DNA from: an uncultured Aquimarina sp.
GTDB lineage: Bacteria; Bacteroidota; Bacteroidia; Flavobacteriales; Flavobacteriaceae
Direction of reading: 5' to 3'
DNA length: 64,000 bases
NCBI GenBank assembly: GCA_947500545.1
Contig: CANMSO010000005.1
Coordinates: 248,001-312,000 of the forward strand
Shown here in pieces: positions 32,339 to 42,031 of this stretch. Both the position numbers and the translations under genes were made by a program. Positions within the stretch are counted from its first letter, which is position 1; every line of letters starts with the position of its first letter. The notes beneath the pieces were generated by a model that was not told the origin of the DNA, searched no databases, and was given only the letters and a program-made list of their open reading frames with translations.

Positions 32339-32354
32339 TAACCAATCAGTTACA
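32337..32354 (+). promoter_or_regulatory. Candidate operator palindrome
   Basis: TGTAAC-CAATCA-GTTACA is a perfect 6+6 inverted repeat on the -7 element. A related half, GTAACCGAATGGTTTC, lies in the spacer just upstream. Position and symmetry suit autorepression by the ArsR-type protein encoded immediately downstream. Confidence 0.5.
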
Positions 32355-32360
32355 TAAAAA

Positions 32361-32690
32361 ATGAGACGAGATGTTTTTCAGGCAATTGCAGATCCGGTAA
32401 GAAGGGACATAATTACTCTTTTAGCAGAACAAACGCTTACGGTAAACTCTGTTGCCGAAAAATTTGATGTCAGCCGCCCTGCAATTTCAAAACATTTAAA
32501 AATCTTAGAAGAGTGCGAAATAATAGTTATCAATAAACAAGGAAGAGAGCGTTTTTGTCAAATTCAATCCAAAAATCTGATCCCTGCTTTTCTCTGGATA
32601 GAGCAATATCGCAGTCTATGGGAGGAAAAACTAGACTCTTTCGAAAATTATTTAGTCAAATTACAATCAAAAACTAAAAAAAATGAATAA
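32361..32690 (+). CDS. ArsR family transcriptional regulator
   Basis: 109 residues, a single winged helix-turn-helix: FQAIADPVRRDIITLLAEQT, then VNSVAEKFDVSRPAISKHLK as recognition helix, and a wing EEC.IIVINKQGRERF. It lacks the CxC metal ligands of metal-sensing ArsR proteins, so it more likely belongs to the SRPBCC-linked ArsR group that regulates its own partner. The stop overlaps the next gene's start by 8 bp. Confidence 0.92.
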   Translation: MRRDVFQAIADPVRRDIITLLAEQTLTVNSVAEKFDVSRPAISKHLKILEECEIIVINKQGRERFCQIQSKNLIPAFLWIEQYRSLWEEKLDSFENYLVKLQSKTKKNE

Positions 32691-33138
32691 TCCTAGCAAT
32701 CGAACACTTACACTAAAAAGAACTTTTAATGCACCTCTACAATTAGTTTGGGAAGCTTGGACACAACCAGAACACATTGCATTATGGTGGGGCCCAAAAG
32801 GAATGCAAACCAAAGTAATTGAACATAATTTTAAAGTTGGTGGACAGTGGAAATATGCCATGACAATGCCTGATGGAGGCGAATTTATAGCCGATGGAGT
32901 GTATTCAGAAATTATAGAGTTTGAAAAAATAATTACATCCGCAAACTTTAAACCAATGACCGAAAATGTTGAATTGCAAGCACTATTTGAAGTCAATGGA
33001 GATAAAACCAATTTTACTTTTAATGTTGTTCATGAAACTGAAGAATATTGCAAACAACAAGAAAAAATGGGCTTTTATAATGGTTGGGGCTCTGCATTTG
33101 ATAGATTAGATACTTATATAAATGCACTTAACAAGTAA
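32683..33138 (+). CDS. SRPBCC protein, AHSA1-like (YndB/CalC type)
   Basis: 151 residues. Typical AHSA1-like features: LKRTFNAPLQLVWEAWTQPE at the start, LWWGPKGMQTK near 32-42, and a C-terminal helix beginning with the GWGSAFDRLDTYI motif. The family binds hydrophobic ligands in a pocket and commonly sits behind an ArsR gene as its effector. The 8-bp overlap with that gene indicates a two-gene operon. Confidence 0.9.
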   Translation: MNNPSNRTLTLKRTFNAPLQLVWEAWTQPEHIALWWGPKGMQTKVIEHNFKVGGQWKYAMTMPDGGEFIADGVYSEIIEFEKIITSANFKPMTENVELQALFEVNGDKTNFTFNVVHETEEYCKQQEKMGFYNGWGSAFDRLDTYINALNK

Positions 33139-33165
33139 AAACATTCCTATTAAAATATATGGTAT

Positions 33166-33206
33166 AAAGAACCACTTCATTTTTAAAAACAAAGTGATTC
33201 TTTTTT
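33166..33206 (+). terminator. Terminator after the arsR operon
   Basis: AAAGAACCACTT / AAGTGATTCTTT with a T6 tail, 28 bp after the SRPBCC stop and before the oppositely oriented phosphatase gene. Confidence 0.7.
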
Positions 33207-33218
33207 GGTAATAACTGT

Positions 33219-36200
33219 TTATTCTTTTATTAATCTTTTTGTATCGATAATTTTATTATTCTCGTCACGAATCGAAAGTAAATAAATTCCTGAATTAGTA
33301 ACTCCAGGAGTAATAGTTATCATTCCATTCCTTGACATATCCTCAACATTTTCCTCATGAATAACCTTTCCACTTAAGCTGTAAATAACAACACTGTATG
33401 GTTTCTTAGTTTCTAACAAGGAAGTTGAAATAGTGATATCATTAGTAAAGGGGTTTGGATGTATATCAAAGGATTTCTCTTGGGTAATGTTGGTTTTAGA
33501 AGACCTTACTCCTGCTGTTATATACTCAACGACTAATTTTGCCGCTTTGCTTGCCCCTCCTTCATAAGAATCTGCTACTCTTTTTGCTGATGTACTGGTC
33601 AAACTACTTCCTTTTCCTCTAATGATGAAGCTCAAATTATTTCCAGAAGCCCAACCACTTTTATTTACAAGGCTTTGTACCATATTTTTGAGATTAGGAG
33701 AACGCTGGGCACTTCCATTTTGATTACTGGACCATGAAGATGGTGTCCAGGTTACTTTACTTGAAAAAGTAACTCTACCCGAAACATTATTTGAAGAAGA
33801 AAATGCCGAAGAATTATTACTATCGTGCATTGCTATTTCTAGCTCTGCGCTCGCACCATTACTTTCATCTGCCGTAAATTGCAAATAAGCATTCGTTATA
33901 GTAGCATTCTTTGGTAATTGTACTGACCTAAACCTCAGTCCAATTTTTTGGTATCCATTACTGTTATAACTGTCATAAACCATTTCCAGATCACTACTAT
34001 TGGTATATATTGTACCGTTTTGCGCTTCTTCCACATCATCATTTCCATCAATGATACTCACCTCAACCGATCCAGCTTGTCCACCGCCTGTAACTTCACT
34101 AAATGTAGCTGTAACACTTTTGTTAGAATTCATAACAAGATTAGCTGGATTCGTTGCTCCAGAAAGTGATCCCCTCCATCCATCAAATTTCCAACCAGAT
34201 GCTGGATTTGCTGTTACTGAAATTGAACTTCCTTCGTTATAGGTCCCTCCTCCTACTACAGTACCTTGTCCTACGGTATTTGTAGTTATTGTATATGTAG
34301 TTGTTGATGAATTTCTCTGGTAATTTGCATATACAGAGTATCTATAATTGCTTTGAGCTCCGCTACCATAATTAGATGGCATATTACCTCCGTTAGTTGA
34401 CCAACTGGTACCTGTTGCCTGATATCTTCCCGGGGTTCCAGAAACATAGGCAATCCCAGGATTATTAGAAAACATCCAGGCTAACCATACCGTATCACCA
34501 GTATTTACTGTAACCGGGTTTTGCAAAGAAATGGTTTGCCACCCACGAGTTGATCTAACAGGAGTTATAGATGTGCTTCCCAACCTACTACCAGGTGCTC
34601 CATTATTATCTGCATACACACCAAGCTGCACATCACCCGTACCCCCTTCAATATGGCAAGAGATACTTTGTAATATACCATTTTCAATCATAGTATATGG
34701 CATTGCTCTTCGTGTAGTATGAGTAGAATTACTACTACCTATAGTAGTAATTCCAATTGTATATAATGTTGTCGAACCATCTAATGTAGTAACATTCTCT
34801 GTGTTGCTAAACCCAGAACTATTTCCCGCAGCGTCTTTTGCTTTAACTTTAAAAGAATACGACGTATTTGAAGATAGCCCATTCACATCATAACCGATAG
34901 TACTGGTACTTCCGATTACTGTATTATTTTGATATACATCATACCCAGAAACCGAAACATTATCAGTAGATGCATTCCAGTTTAAAGAGGCTGTACTTGC
35001 GGTAACATTAAATGAATTAAGATTAGTTGGTGCAGATGGCGCCTCTGTATCAGTTACGCTCGTATTATTAATTGTAACTACACTACCATTTGATGGGTTC
35101 CAAATATCCAGATTACTGGGTATTGCAAAAACATTGTTATTAGAAACTGATCCTACTTGTGATTCATTGTCTACCTTGATTGTTCTAACCTCAATTTTGC
35201 TTTCATCTACAAAAATCCATTTGAACTGATTAAATTTTGCTGAGTTACGTGTCCAATTTTTACTGTCATTATTTGTTCTTAACGGAGCTCCCCAACATCC
35301 TTCTCCTGCATATACAGTTCCGTTTTGGTTATCTCTTACAAATCCTTCATCACTTCCAGATCCTGTAGATGGGCGGACTGGCCAAGTGGTTTTCACGGTA
35401 TGTGCATCGCATTCTACCACTAATTTTACTCCTTTATCATAAAACAACTGCGCCCAATTATTATATTGATTGATTCCTTCAGATTTTGAAGCAACATGAG
35501 GTCGCATTGGTTTATGATATTGTGCCATTTTCCAAATGGTATTGGGATTTGCATTCAAATCATTTCGTAACCAGGTTGTCTGATTTCCCGAGATTGAAAT
35601 TTCGGTATTCAGCGTATAAGTCCGTACCAGATTATTTCCAAAGGTAATTGCATAATATACATTTGATGACGGTACATCAAAAAGATTGTAAATACTATTA
35701 TTACTATCTTCATGATTTCCACGAGTAGCAACAATAGGAAACATTCTATTATCATTAGCAATTGTTAACTGCCAATCATTAAACCAATCTCTCCATTCTC
35801 CATTACTATCACCATTGGTCATATCACCTCCAAATAATACTGCATGAGGCTTTAATTTTGCAACTAATCGATTTGCTCTTTGTCTTGGCGTACGATTATT
35901 TCTAGAATCTCCTCCTGCTATAAAAGATAACCTGCTATTATCTGCTGGAGCAGTTTTAAACCAAAAACGTTCACTAGTTCCTTGACTATCTCTTATTACA
36001 AAATAGTAGGCCGTATTAGGAGTTAAACCAGTTAAGCGCACAAAATTATTGTTCATTCCTTTATAGGAAACTGTTCTACTAGGAGCTTTAGAATTGGGAT
36101 AGTTATTATAATTAGTTCCATAATCTGTTGTACCATAATGTACGACAGGATTATTACCAGAAATCTGGTCCCAGCCAATTACTATAGAGGTTGCGGGATT

Positions 36201-36287
36201 GTCTCGTAACGTTAAACGGTATTTACCATTAGAGGAATACGAGTTAATTGCTAATAATGAAATTAGCAATAAAAATACTCTTTTCAT
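33219..36287 (-). CDS. Secreted multidomain metallophosphatase, T9SS client
   Basis: 1022 residues with a signal peptide. Order: a purple-acid-phosphatase-type FN3 domain (about 20-120), a calcineurin-like metallophosphatase (about 122-385, with GGDSRNN, FGGDMTNGD, RGNHED and CDAHTV), and an FN3 domain (about 418-505). Then come a beta-rich unknown domain, an InlB-like beta-repeat (TVGQGTVVGGGTYNEGSSIS), a PKD/DNRLRE-type beta domain (about 745-925) and a C-terminal type A sorting domain (IHPNPFTNDITISTS ... GIYLLSIRDENN). The dimetal ligands are present, in altered form (GDSR for GDxH). Likely hydrolyses phosphoesters at the cell surface. Confidence 0.85.
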   Translation of the reverse strand: MKRVFLLLISLLAINSYSSNGKYRLTLRDNPATSIVIGWDQISGNNPVVHYGTTDYGTNYNNYPNSKAPSRTVSYKGMNNNFVRLTGLTPNTAYYFVIRDSQGTSERFWFKTAPADNSRLSFIAGGDSRNNRTPRQRANRLVAKLKPHAVLFGGDMTNGDSNGEWRDWFNDWQLTIANDNRMFPIVATRGNHEDSNNSIYNLFDVPSSNVYYAITFGNNLVRTYTLNTEISISGNQTTWLRNDLNANPNTIWKMAQYHKPMRPHVASKSEGINQYNNWAQLFYDKGVKLVVECDAHTVKTTWPVRPSTGSGSDEGFVRDNQNGTVYAGEGCWGAPLRTNNDSKNWTRNSAKFNQFKWIFVDESKIEVRTIKVDNESQVGSVSNNNVFAIPSNLDIWNPSNGSVVTINNTSVTDTEAPSAPTNLNSFNVTASTASLNWNASTDNVSVSGYDVYQNNTVIGSTSTIGYDVNGLSSNTSYSFKVKAKDAAGNSSGFSNTENVTTLDGSTTLYTIGITTIGSSNSTHTTRRAMPYTMIENGILQSISCHIEGGTGDVQLGVYADNNGAPGSRLGSTSITPVRSTRGWQTISLQNPVTVNTGDTVWLAWMFSNNPGIAYVSGTPGRYQATGTSWSTNGGNMPSNYGSGAQSNYRYSVYANYQRNSSTTTYTITTNTVGQGTVVGGGTYNEGSSISVTANPASGWKFDGWRGSLSGATNPANLVMNSNKSVTATFSEVTGGGQAGSVEVSIIDGNDDVEEAQNGTIYTNSSDLEMVYDSYNSNGYQKIGLRFRSVQLPKNATITNAYLQFTADESNGASAELEIAMHDSNNSSAFSSSNNVSGRVTFSSKVTWTPSSWSSNQNGSAQRSPNLKNMVQSLVNKSGWASGNNLSFIIRGKGSSLTSTSAKRVADSYEGGASKAAKLVVEYITAGVRSSKTNITQEKSFDIHPNPFTNDITISTSLLETKKPYSVVIYSLSGKVIHEENVEDMSRNGMITITPGVTNSGIYLLSIRDENNKIIDTKRLIKE

Positions 36288-36660
36288 ATTGTAGGTTTTA
36301 AGAGGTTAGTGTTTGTTAAACGTATTTATATATATTTAGGCGTATTCAATTTTTAACATTTATTCTACAAGGAACATTGAACCTTAACAATATTAAGACT
36401 ACATTAACATAAATTCGACATGTTACTTTCTCTTCAGAATTCTATAAAATTAATTCACTAAAACATATAAAATTCATTGCGAAAAGATTTTTAATCTAGA
36501 ATTAAATTGGGTAATACTATCATTAAGAAAATTTCACAAATACCTCATATTAAATTAACATAAAGAGATCTCCTAGAACATAATCCCATATCTAAAAGCA
36601 TCAAAAGAATCGTTATTTAATTCAACACCTACTTAATCTACAAAGCCTTAGAAACAAAAA
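36288..36660. other. Intergenic region upstream of the phosphatase gene
   Basis: 373 bp, about 80% AT, with the leader of the minus-strand phosphatase gene. No gene, repeat or clear promoter motif was recognised in it. Confidence 0.6.
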
Positions 36661-36680
36661 AGACCGTCTTTCGACGGTCT
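36661..36680 (-). terminator. Terminator after the M36 peptidase gene
   Basis: AGACCGTC-TTTC-GACGGTCT hairpin; read on the minus strand it is followed by a run of T residues 30 bp after the peptidase stop. Confidence 0.85.
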
Positions 36681-36710
36681 TTTACGTTTAAAAATTCTCA
36701 ACAAATCAAA

Positions 36711-39700
36711 TTATTTAATAATAAATCGTTGTGTTGAATCCTCAATTCTAAGTATATACATACCAGATTCAAGACGACTAACATTTATAGTATTATTACT
36801 ATCTAGTTTGCCTTTTCCGACTACTTGCCCTAGAATATTTACAATTGAATATGGTGCATCTAATACACTACTTCTATTAGGAAGTACTACTCTCAATAAA
36901 TTTCCTTTACTCACAGGATTAGGTACAAGTCTCATTGAAGAGAATACTCCTTCGTCCTCATCTCCGTACGTTGGCACAACAGATCCAAAATCTGAAGCTA
37001 ATGCTGCAGATCCACCACATGAACCTTCGTAGATCTTCACGTTAGAGAATGTAGAATTATTTCCTGATCCAGCATCATTGTCATTAATAAATACCAATCG
37101 ATCCATAGCTCCTGTATAGAATGTACCTACAGGGATAACATATTTTGTAGTACCACTAGAATAATTATCATAGGTTGTTACACCATAGTTTTGAGTACCA
37201 TGAACTTTGAAATATCTTGTTGATGTTAATGTATTATCATTTTCAAAACCAACTGCATGTATTTCTCCTTGAGCAGTACTACTAAAATCAAACTCTATCA
37301 CTGTGCTTGCAGTAACAGTATAGTTTAATGCAATATACTTCCAAGTATTATTTGTCATAGATAATCCAGCTCCTCCATTTACGATTGAGGCGTTACCTGC
37401 AATATCTTGATTAGAGAATGGTGTAATTGTAAAATCATTAAAGCTTAATGCTTCACAAGTTGGGTCAGGTCCTGGTCCTCCTGTTCCATTTTGGATAGAA
37501 ACAGCATCTATAGCAATATCACTTTGCCATCCACTACCACCTGAACCGGTTACAACATTAAATCGTAGTTGTACACTTGCTTCTCCCGCATAAGCAGCAA
37601 GATCAACATCTGCAGCATTCCACGCATTTCCTTGTGCTCCATTTCTACTAAATATACTTGTCCAATTTCCATCATTATTCGTTCTAGCTTCGACAGTTAA
37701 ACTATTGATAGCGCTACCAAACATATGATATTGGAAAGTAAGTCTTGGAGTAGTAAGAGAACTCATATTTAAACATGGTGAGTTTAAGATCGCTCTTTTG
37801 TTAGGGAATCCTGTTCCATTTCCTGAAGCTTCTACATAAACATAGAAATTACCATCAGCACCACTGCTTGGTCCAGTTTGGTTAGAAGGAGTACCTCCAG
37901 AATCTCTTGTCCAGTCTATATCATCTCCAGAAGTAGCATTTGACCATTCACCCAGATTAGTTTCAAAACTTTCACTGAAAGGGAAAGAAGCTACATCTCC
38001 AGAACATTCTCCTGTTCCAGGTCCAGGTCCACCACCATCACATGGATTTACGAAAGAAACAGTTTGATCAGTCTGACCATTAGATCCTCCATTATTATTT
38101 TCATTAGCGTCCTGTCCAACTCCTCTTTCTGCAAATGCCTTCCAGATTAAACATCTGTAAGCTCCACCATATAAGTCCTGATCTGCCTGCAGAATACCAT
38201 CACGCCCAGAAACAAACCCAGGATTACTAGCAGTATTTTTCAATCCTTCAATTACAAGAGCCATAGCAATGTTATTACCACCAGTACCATTATAAAAATC
38301 AGCATCAAAACCTTGGTCATCAATTAGTAACCATGTCATATCCCAAAGAATGGTAGCAAAAGCGTAACCAACACCATGAGGTCTTGCTAAACCACCAATA
38401 TCTGCATAATCCGTATTATTTATTGATCTATTTGTAGAATATCTAGTTGGTCGGATTCCAGCTCCAGTAGTTGGTTGATTTAATGCGTATGTACCGATTC
38501 CTCTTCCATCTGTACCAACGTCACCAGCTCTCATGGTAAGCATTAATCCAAACCAGTCAGACCATCCTTCACCCATTTGTTCAGAACCTCCTAGTTGATT
38601 TGAAGAAGGACCTCCAACTAATCGAATAGAAATACCGTGCCCATATTCGTGAGCAATTATTCCATTATCAAGATCACCGTCTCTATCAGGGTTAGGAGCA
38701 CTCCATGTAAACATCTGCATTCTTGGATTACCTCCATCACCAGGAGTAGAGAAATTAGCATTATTACTACCACTTCCATCTTGCGCATCTGCATTTACAG
38801 AATCGCTTCCTGCTCCACCATTACCATAGTTATTTTCCTGAAAGTTACCACTAGCCTCATCAAATCCATACTGGTAGAATACATCATGCATGATATTATT
38901 CCAGTAAAAAAGGTTAGTAATAGCTGCACTTTGATAATTACTTGGAGCTTGATTAAGGTTTATTGGAAAGTCAAAATCAAGGCTTGCTCCTCCATCAGGA
39001 GAAAAACCGGTTCCATTATTACCATTTCTATCTTCTTGAGCCCATACATTATTACCTCTTGTAATCGTATACTCTGCTCCATTACTTCCGTTAGTATCAT
39101 GCCATCCAAAAGGAGATGCTGTACTATTAGCAGGATCTGTAACTATAGAACGGTTACCATGACTTGGACTTTCTAAAGGCATTGCATAAACATTATAAGA
39201 ATCAGGAGCTAATGCAGTAGCTGAAGCAGCAGTTTTTGCTGGCGCTGGCATTGGTCCAACCATTTTCTTAGTATCTATAAGCACCGATTCATGATTATGT
39301 GATTCATGATCAGGAGCGTCAAAGTTACATGTGATTACCCAGTTATGTTCTAATAGGATTTTGTTTGTAGTAGCATCAACATAGCTATTCCACCAGTTTT
39401 GACCTCCTTTTTCGTATAGACTTACATTCCAGCATAAATGTAATTCATCGTTATGCAATACATATGCTTTCTTAACATCAATAGACTTGTTCTCTAAAGT
39501 AATTCCAGAGTTAATGAATTTTGCAACATCACTTCCTTTAGATTTACTCATAGTTTTAGTCAATCTAGGAGAAGACAGATTATGCGCTTTTACTACGGCA
39601 TTAATAGCTGAGGCCTCTGTAGATGACACCTTTGTTGAAGTAATTTTTGATTTAACCCCTTCTACAAATTGGTTAATTTCATAAGTAACTTGATTATTCT

Positions 39701-39962
39701 GTACTGTTAACTTGTAAGTTCCATTAATGATTGGAATCTTATTGTAAAGCTGCTGAATATACACATGAGTGATACCAGGCTTTAAAGAAGGTACCTGATC
39801 AGTAATTATATATTCTGTATAATCATTAATTGTAGCGGCAGATTTTGAAGAAGTTGTAACTGCATCACTAAAATGATTTCGGACTATGGTGTTCATGTCC
39901 TGTGCAAAAGTTGTTTGCCCTATTAAAAACAATAGTAAGACAAACGAGTAGACTTTTTTCAT
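36711..39962 (-). CDS. M36 (fungalysin-type) metallopeptidase, T9SS client
   Basis: 1083 residues from the ATG at 39962, which gives the signal peptide (VLLLFLIGQTTFA); an in-frame ATG 78 bp upstream would hide it. An N-terminal FTP/propeptide region (about 25-230) and the peptidase domain (about 300-640) follow. The zinc site is HEYGH in GIIAHEYGHGISIRL, with a downstream Glu in GEGWSDWFGLML. Next is a MAM-like domain (FSESFETNLGEWSN ... DIAIDAVSIQ), a beta domain and a T9SS type A sorting domain (PNPVSKGNLLRVVLPN ... MYILRI). It probably degrades proteins outside the cell for nutrition. Confidence 0.9.
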   Translation of the reverse strand: MKKVYSFVLLLFLIGQTTFAQDMNTIVRNHFSDAVTTSSKSAATINDYTEYIITDQVPSLKPGITHVYIQQLYNKIPIINGTYKLTVQNNQVTYEINQFVEGVKSKITSTKVSSTEASAINAVVKAHNLSSPRLTKTMSKSKGSDVAKFINSGITLENKSIDVKKAYVLHNDELHLCWNVSLYEKGGQNWWNSYVDATTNKILLEHNWVITCNFDAPDHESHNHESVLIDTKKMVGPMPAPAKTAASATALAPDSYNVYAMPLESPSHGNRSIVTDPANSTASPFGWHDTNGSNGAEYTITRGNNVWAQEDRNGNNGTGFSPDGGASLDFDFPINLNQAPSNYQSAAITNLFYWNNIMHDVFYQYGFDEASGNFQENNYGNGGAGSDSVNADAQDGSGSNNANFSTPGDGGNPRMQMFTWSAPNPDRDGDLDNGIIAHEYGHGISIRLVGGPSSNQLGGSEQMGEGWSDWFGLMLTMRAGDVGTDGRGIGTYALNQPTTGAGIRPTRYSTNRSINNTDYADIGGLARPHGVGYAFATILWDMTWLLIDDQGFDADFYNGTGGNNIAMALVIEGLKNTASNPGFVSGRDGILQADQDLYGGAYRCLIWKAFAERGVGQDANENNNGGSNGQTDQTVSFVNPCDGGGPGPGTGECSGDVASFPFSESFETNLGEWSNATSGDDIDWTRDSGGTPSNQTGPSSGADGNFYVYVEASGNGTGFPNKRAILNSPCLNMSSLTTPRLTFQYHMFGSAINSLTVEARTNNDGNWTSIFSRNGAQGNAWNAADVDLAAYAGEASVQLRFNVVTGSGGSGWQSDIAIDAVSIQNGTGGPGPDPTCEALSFNDFTITPFSNQDIAGNASIVNGGAGLSMTNNTWKYIALNYTVTASTVIEFDFSSTAQGEIHAVGFENDNTLTSTRYFKVHGTQNYGVTTYDNYSSGTTKYVIPVGTFYTGAMDRLVFINDNDAGSGNNSTFSNVKIYEGSCGGSAALASDFGSVVPTYGDEDEGVFSSMRLVPNPVSKGNLLRVVLPNRSSVLDAPYSIVNILGQVVGKGKLDSNNTINVSRLESGMYILRIEDSTQRFIIK

Positions 39963-40040
39963 AAAAAATAAGTATTTGAGTTTGTGTTCTGCAAAATTAA
40001 AGAAAACTAAAGAATCTTTAGTCATAATTGACAAAACCAT

Positions 40041-40374
40041 ATTAAATTATTATAAATTAACATATACTTTGCATTTTATTTAATGTTCTTGTTAAAAATA
40101 GTTTTTTAACAAATTTGCTCTTGTTAGCTATTATAAATACTAGGATTCATAAAAATTAAAAGTTGTAGGAAATTTTAAGCCTGCAAATCAGAAGAATATG
40201 AATACCGTTTTAACATTACGGTAAAAGTGTTAAAATTTGCTAAAGAAAAGCTCTAAAATTTGTTTTGTTACCTTTATAAAAGTGAAAAATGATTAACAAA
40301 AACATGTAAAACTTAAACAAGAAATTCGTAAATCATAAGTTTATCTTAAATGTCAATTTTAAAAACATTCATAA
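40041..40374. other. Divergent promoter region
   Basis: 334 bp, very AT-rich, between the leftward peptidase gene and the rightward YdeI-like gene; it must hold both promoters, but no convincing TTTG/TAnnTTTG pair was found. No ORF or repeat seen. Confidence 0.5.
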
Positions 40375-40857
40375 ATGAAAAATCAATCTTTTGAAACTTC
40401 ACTACAATCCAGCCACAGCATAATGGTACCCGATAACGTGGCTCTTTATTTTTTAGAGGTTGGTCAGAAAAGAGTATTGGTAAAAATCACTTTCAACAAC
40501 CTATCTGTACAGTTTCATGCCGCATTGCAGAAATTTAAAGGAAGCTGTTACATTACTTTCAACAAATCAAATCAAAAGAAAATAGGTGTTACTCCCACAG
40601 ATTTTTTTTATGTCGAATTATTTGAAGACTCGTCTAAATATGGAGTCGAAATGCCAGAGGAATTTGATGCAGTACTACAAAGTGATCCCGAATCTCTTTC
40701 TACATTTGAATCATTAACAGATGGCAAGAAACGAAGCCTTATTTATTACATTTTAAAAATTAAAAACTCTCAATCTAGAATAGATAAAGCTCTTGTGATT
40801 ACAGAAAATTTAAAACGGGGAATTAGAGATAATAAAGAATTGATAAAAAAACTCTAA
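40375..40857 (+). CDS. YdeI/OmpD-associated-like protein (DUF1905 type)
   Basis: 160 residues. N-terminal beta-rich part with KRVLVKITFNNLSVQFHAAL and CYITFNKSNQKKIGV, matching DUF1905. The helical C-terminus, with FESLTDGKKRSLIYYILKIK, matches the YdeI/OmpD-associated domain. Proteins of this family are linked to envelope stress and antimicrobial-peptide protection in enterobacteria, though the mechanism is unclear. Stands alone between two other transcription units. Confidence 0.75.
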   Translation: MKNQSFETSLQSSHSIMVPDNVALYFLEVGQKRVLVKITFNNLSVQFHAALQKFKGSCYITFNKSNQKKIGVTPTDFFYVELFEDSSKYGVEMPEEFDAVLQSDPESLSTFESLTDGKKRSLIYYILKIKNSQSRIDKALVITENLKRGIRDNKELIKKL

Positions 40858-41076
40858 TTCTTAAATCAATAATTACAAAATATAATAGTATTACCCATTA
40901 AATATTCTAGAACAAAAACAGCATCCCAAGATCAATTTTTGCACTACTATTTATTGCAGTGACTGTTAAAAAATCGTAGCTATTTTAACATAATTAATGG
41001 ATTCCTATTTAATTCTTTTGCCATAAACTAAAACTACATTATCTTACGTTTACAAAAGACAAACAAATCAAGAACT

Positions 41077-41667
41077 ATGAAAACGTTACAATTGGTAATA
41101 ATTGCTTTTTTAACTATAACTATTTTTAGTTGTAAAGGAGAAAAGAAAGAAGCAAAAGATCAAGAAAACAATACGAAAACCGTTAAAAAAGCTTCTGACA
41201 AAAAAGAAGTTATGGTAAAAGATTTAGAGTTCAAATTAGAACCAAAAAGTGATAGCAAAGTTTCTGGAAAAGTTACTTTTACAGAGTCTGAAGGTATGGT
41301 TAATATGGTTGCAGAATTATCAGGACTTAGCGAAGGAGAGCATGCAATACATATTCATGAGAAAGCAGATTGTTCTTCTCCAGATGGTAAATCAACCGGT
41401 GGTCATTGGAATCCAACAATGCAGCCTCATGGAAAATGGGGAGCAAAGGAAGGTTTTCATAAAGGGGATATAGGAAACTTTAAAGCAGATGCAGACGGGA
41501 AAGGATATATTACTTTTGCTACCAATGAATGGTGTATTGGTTGTGATGACGATAAAAAGAACATTGTTGGTAAAGCAATAATTGTACACCAGGGTGTGGA
41601 TGATTTCACATCTCAACCATCTGGTGCAGCAGGAAGTAGAGTAAGCTGCGGTGGTATAATACAATAA
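41077..41667 (+). CDS. sodC: Cu/Zn superoxide dismutase (lipoprotein)
   Basis: 196 residues. Lipoprotein signal with Cys19 (TIFSCKGEKK), a Lys/Glu-rich linker of about 40 residues, then the SOD barrel. Copper and zinc ligands are visible: HAIHIHEK, GHWNP, HGKWG and the GDIGNF Asp. The disulphide pair is ADC and VSCGG, and the channel Arg lies in GSRVSCG. It dismutates superoxide in the periplasm or at the surface. Single gene with its own terminator. Confidence 0.95.
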   Translation: MKTLQLVIIAFLTITIFSCKGEKKEAKDQENNTKTVKKASDKKEVMVKDLEFKLEPKSDSKVSGKVTFTESEGMVNMVAELSGLSEGEHAIHIHEKADCSSPDGKSTGGHWNPTMQPHGKWGAKEGFHKGDIGNFKADADGKGYITFATNEWCIGCDDDKKNIVGKAIIVHQGVDDFTSQPSGAAGSRVSCGGIIQ

Positions 41668-41684
41668 TTATTTACCTTATAAAA

Positions 41685-41718
41685 CAAAAAGAGGTCGTTT
41701 ATTCACGACCTCTTTTTG
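41685..41718 (+). terminator. Terminator after sodC
   Basis: CAAAAAGAGGTCGT / ACGACCTCTTTTTG hairpin ending in T residues, 18 bp after the sodC stop; symmetric, so usable from both sides. Confidence 0.85.
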
Positions 41719-41940
41719 TTTTCAATATTGAAGATAAAATACAATCTGATTCTCTTCATCTAATTCAAATTATAACGAATCGAATAAATTGATATATGTT
41801 TGGCAGTTTCTGTAGCATTGTTTAGCGAGACAAAGAAAAACAACCTGAAGGCTTTGATACTAACTAATCTCCCAATGTAGAAGAACTATTGTATACTTTA
41901 GGAGTGGTAACGTCCTGACGAATCATAGTTGCAAAATAAA
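41719..41940. other. Intergenic stretch
   Basis: Between the sodC terminator and that of the next minus-strand gene. No gene or repeat recognised. Confidence 0.5.
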
Positions 41941-41979
41941 AAAACAGGAGTAAGATTTTTATAATCCCACCCCTGTTTT
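41941..41979 (-). terminator. Terminator after the lipoprotein gene at 42032
   Basis: AAAACAGG / CCTGTTTT arms; on the minus strand the hairpin is followed by seven T residues, 53 bp past the stop. Confidence 0.7.
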
Positions 41980-42031
41980 CTATAATTTGTTTTCTTAATA
42001 TAGTACTACTATATAAGAGTTTTTTGCTTAA

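Noticed and set aside
3400..33138. Insertion sequences or prophage as the cause of the accessory region
   Set aside because: No transposase, phage structural gene or long terminal inverted repeats were found; the boundaries are cassette-type, not transposon-type.
33948..34722. Short + strand frames within the phosphatase gene
   Set aside because: They are antisense to the FN3 and beta-repeat region of the metallophosphatase and carry no motif.
38637..39176. 179-residue frame on the + strand
   Set aside because: It is antisense to the M36 peptidase gene, rich in Ile/Ser/Thr from reading the opposite strand, with no start context or recognisable domain.
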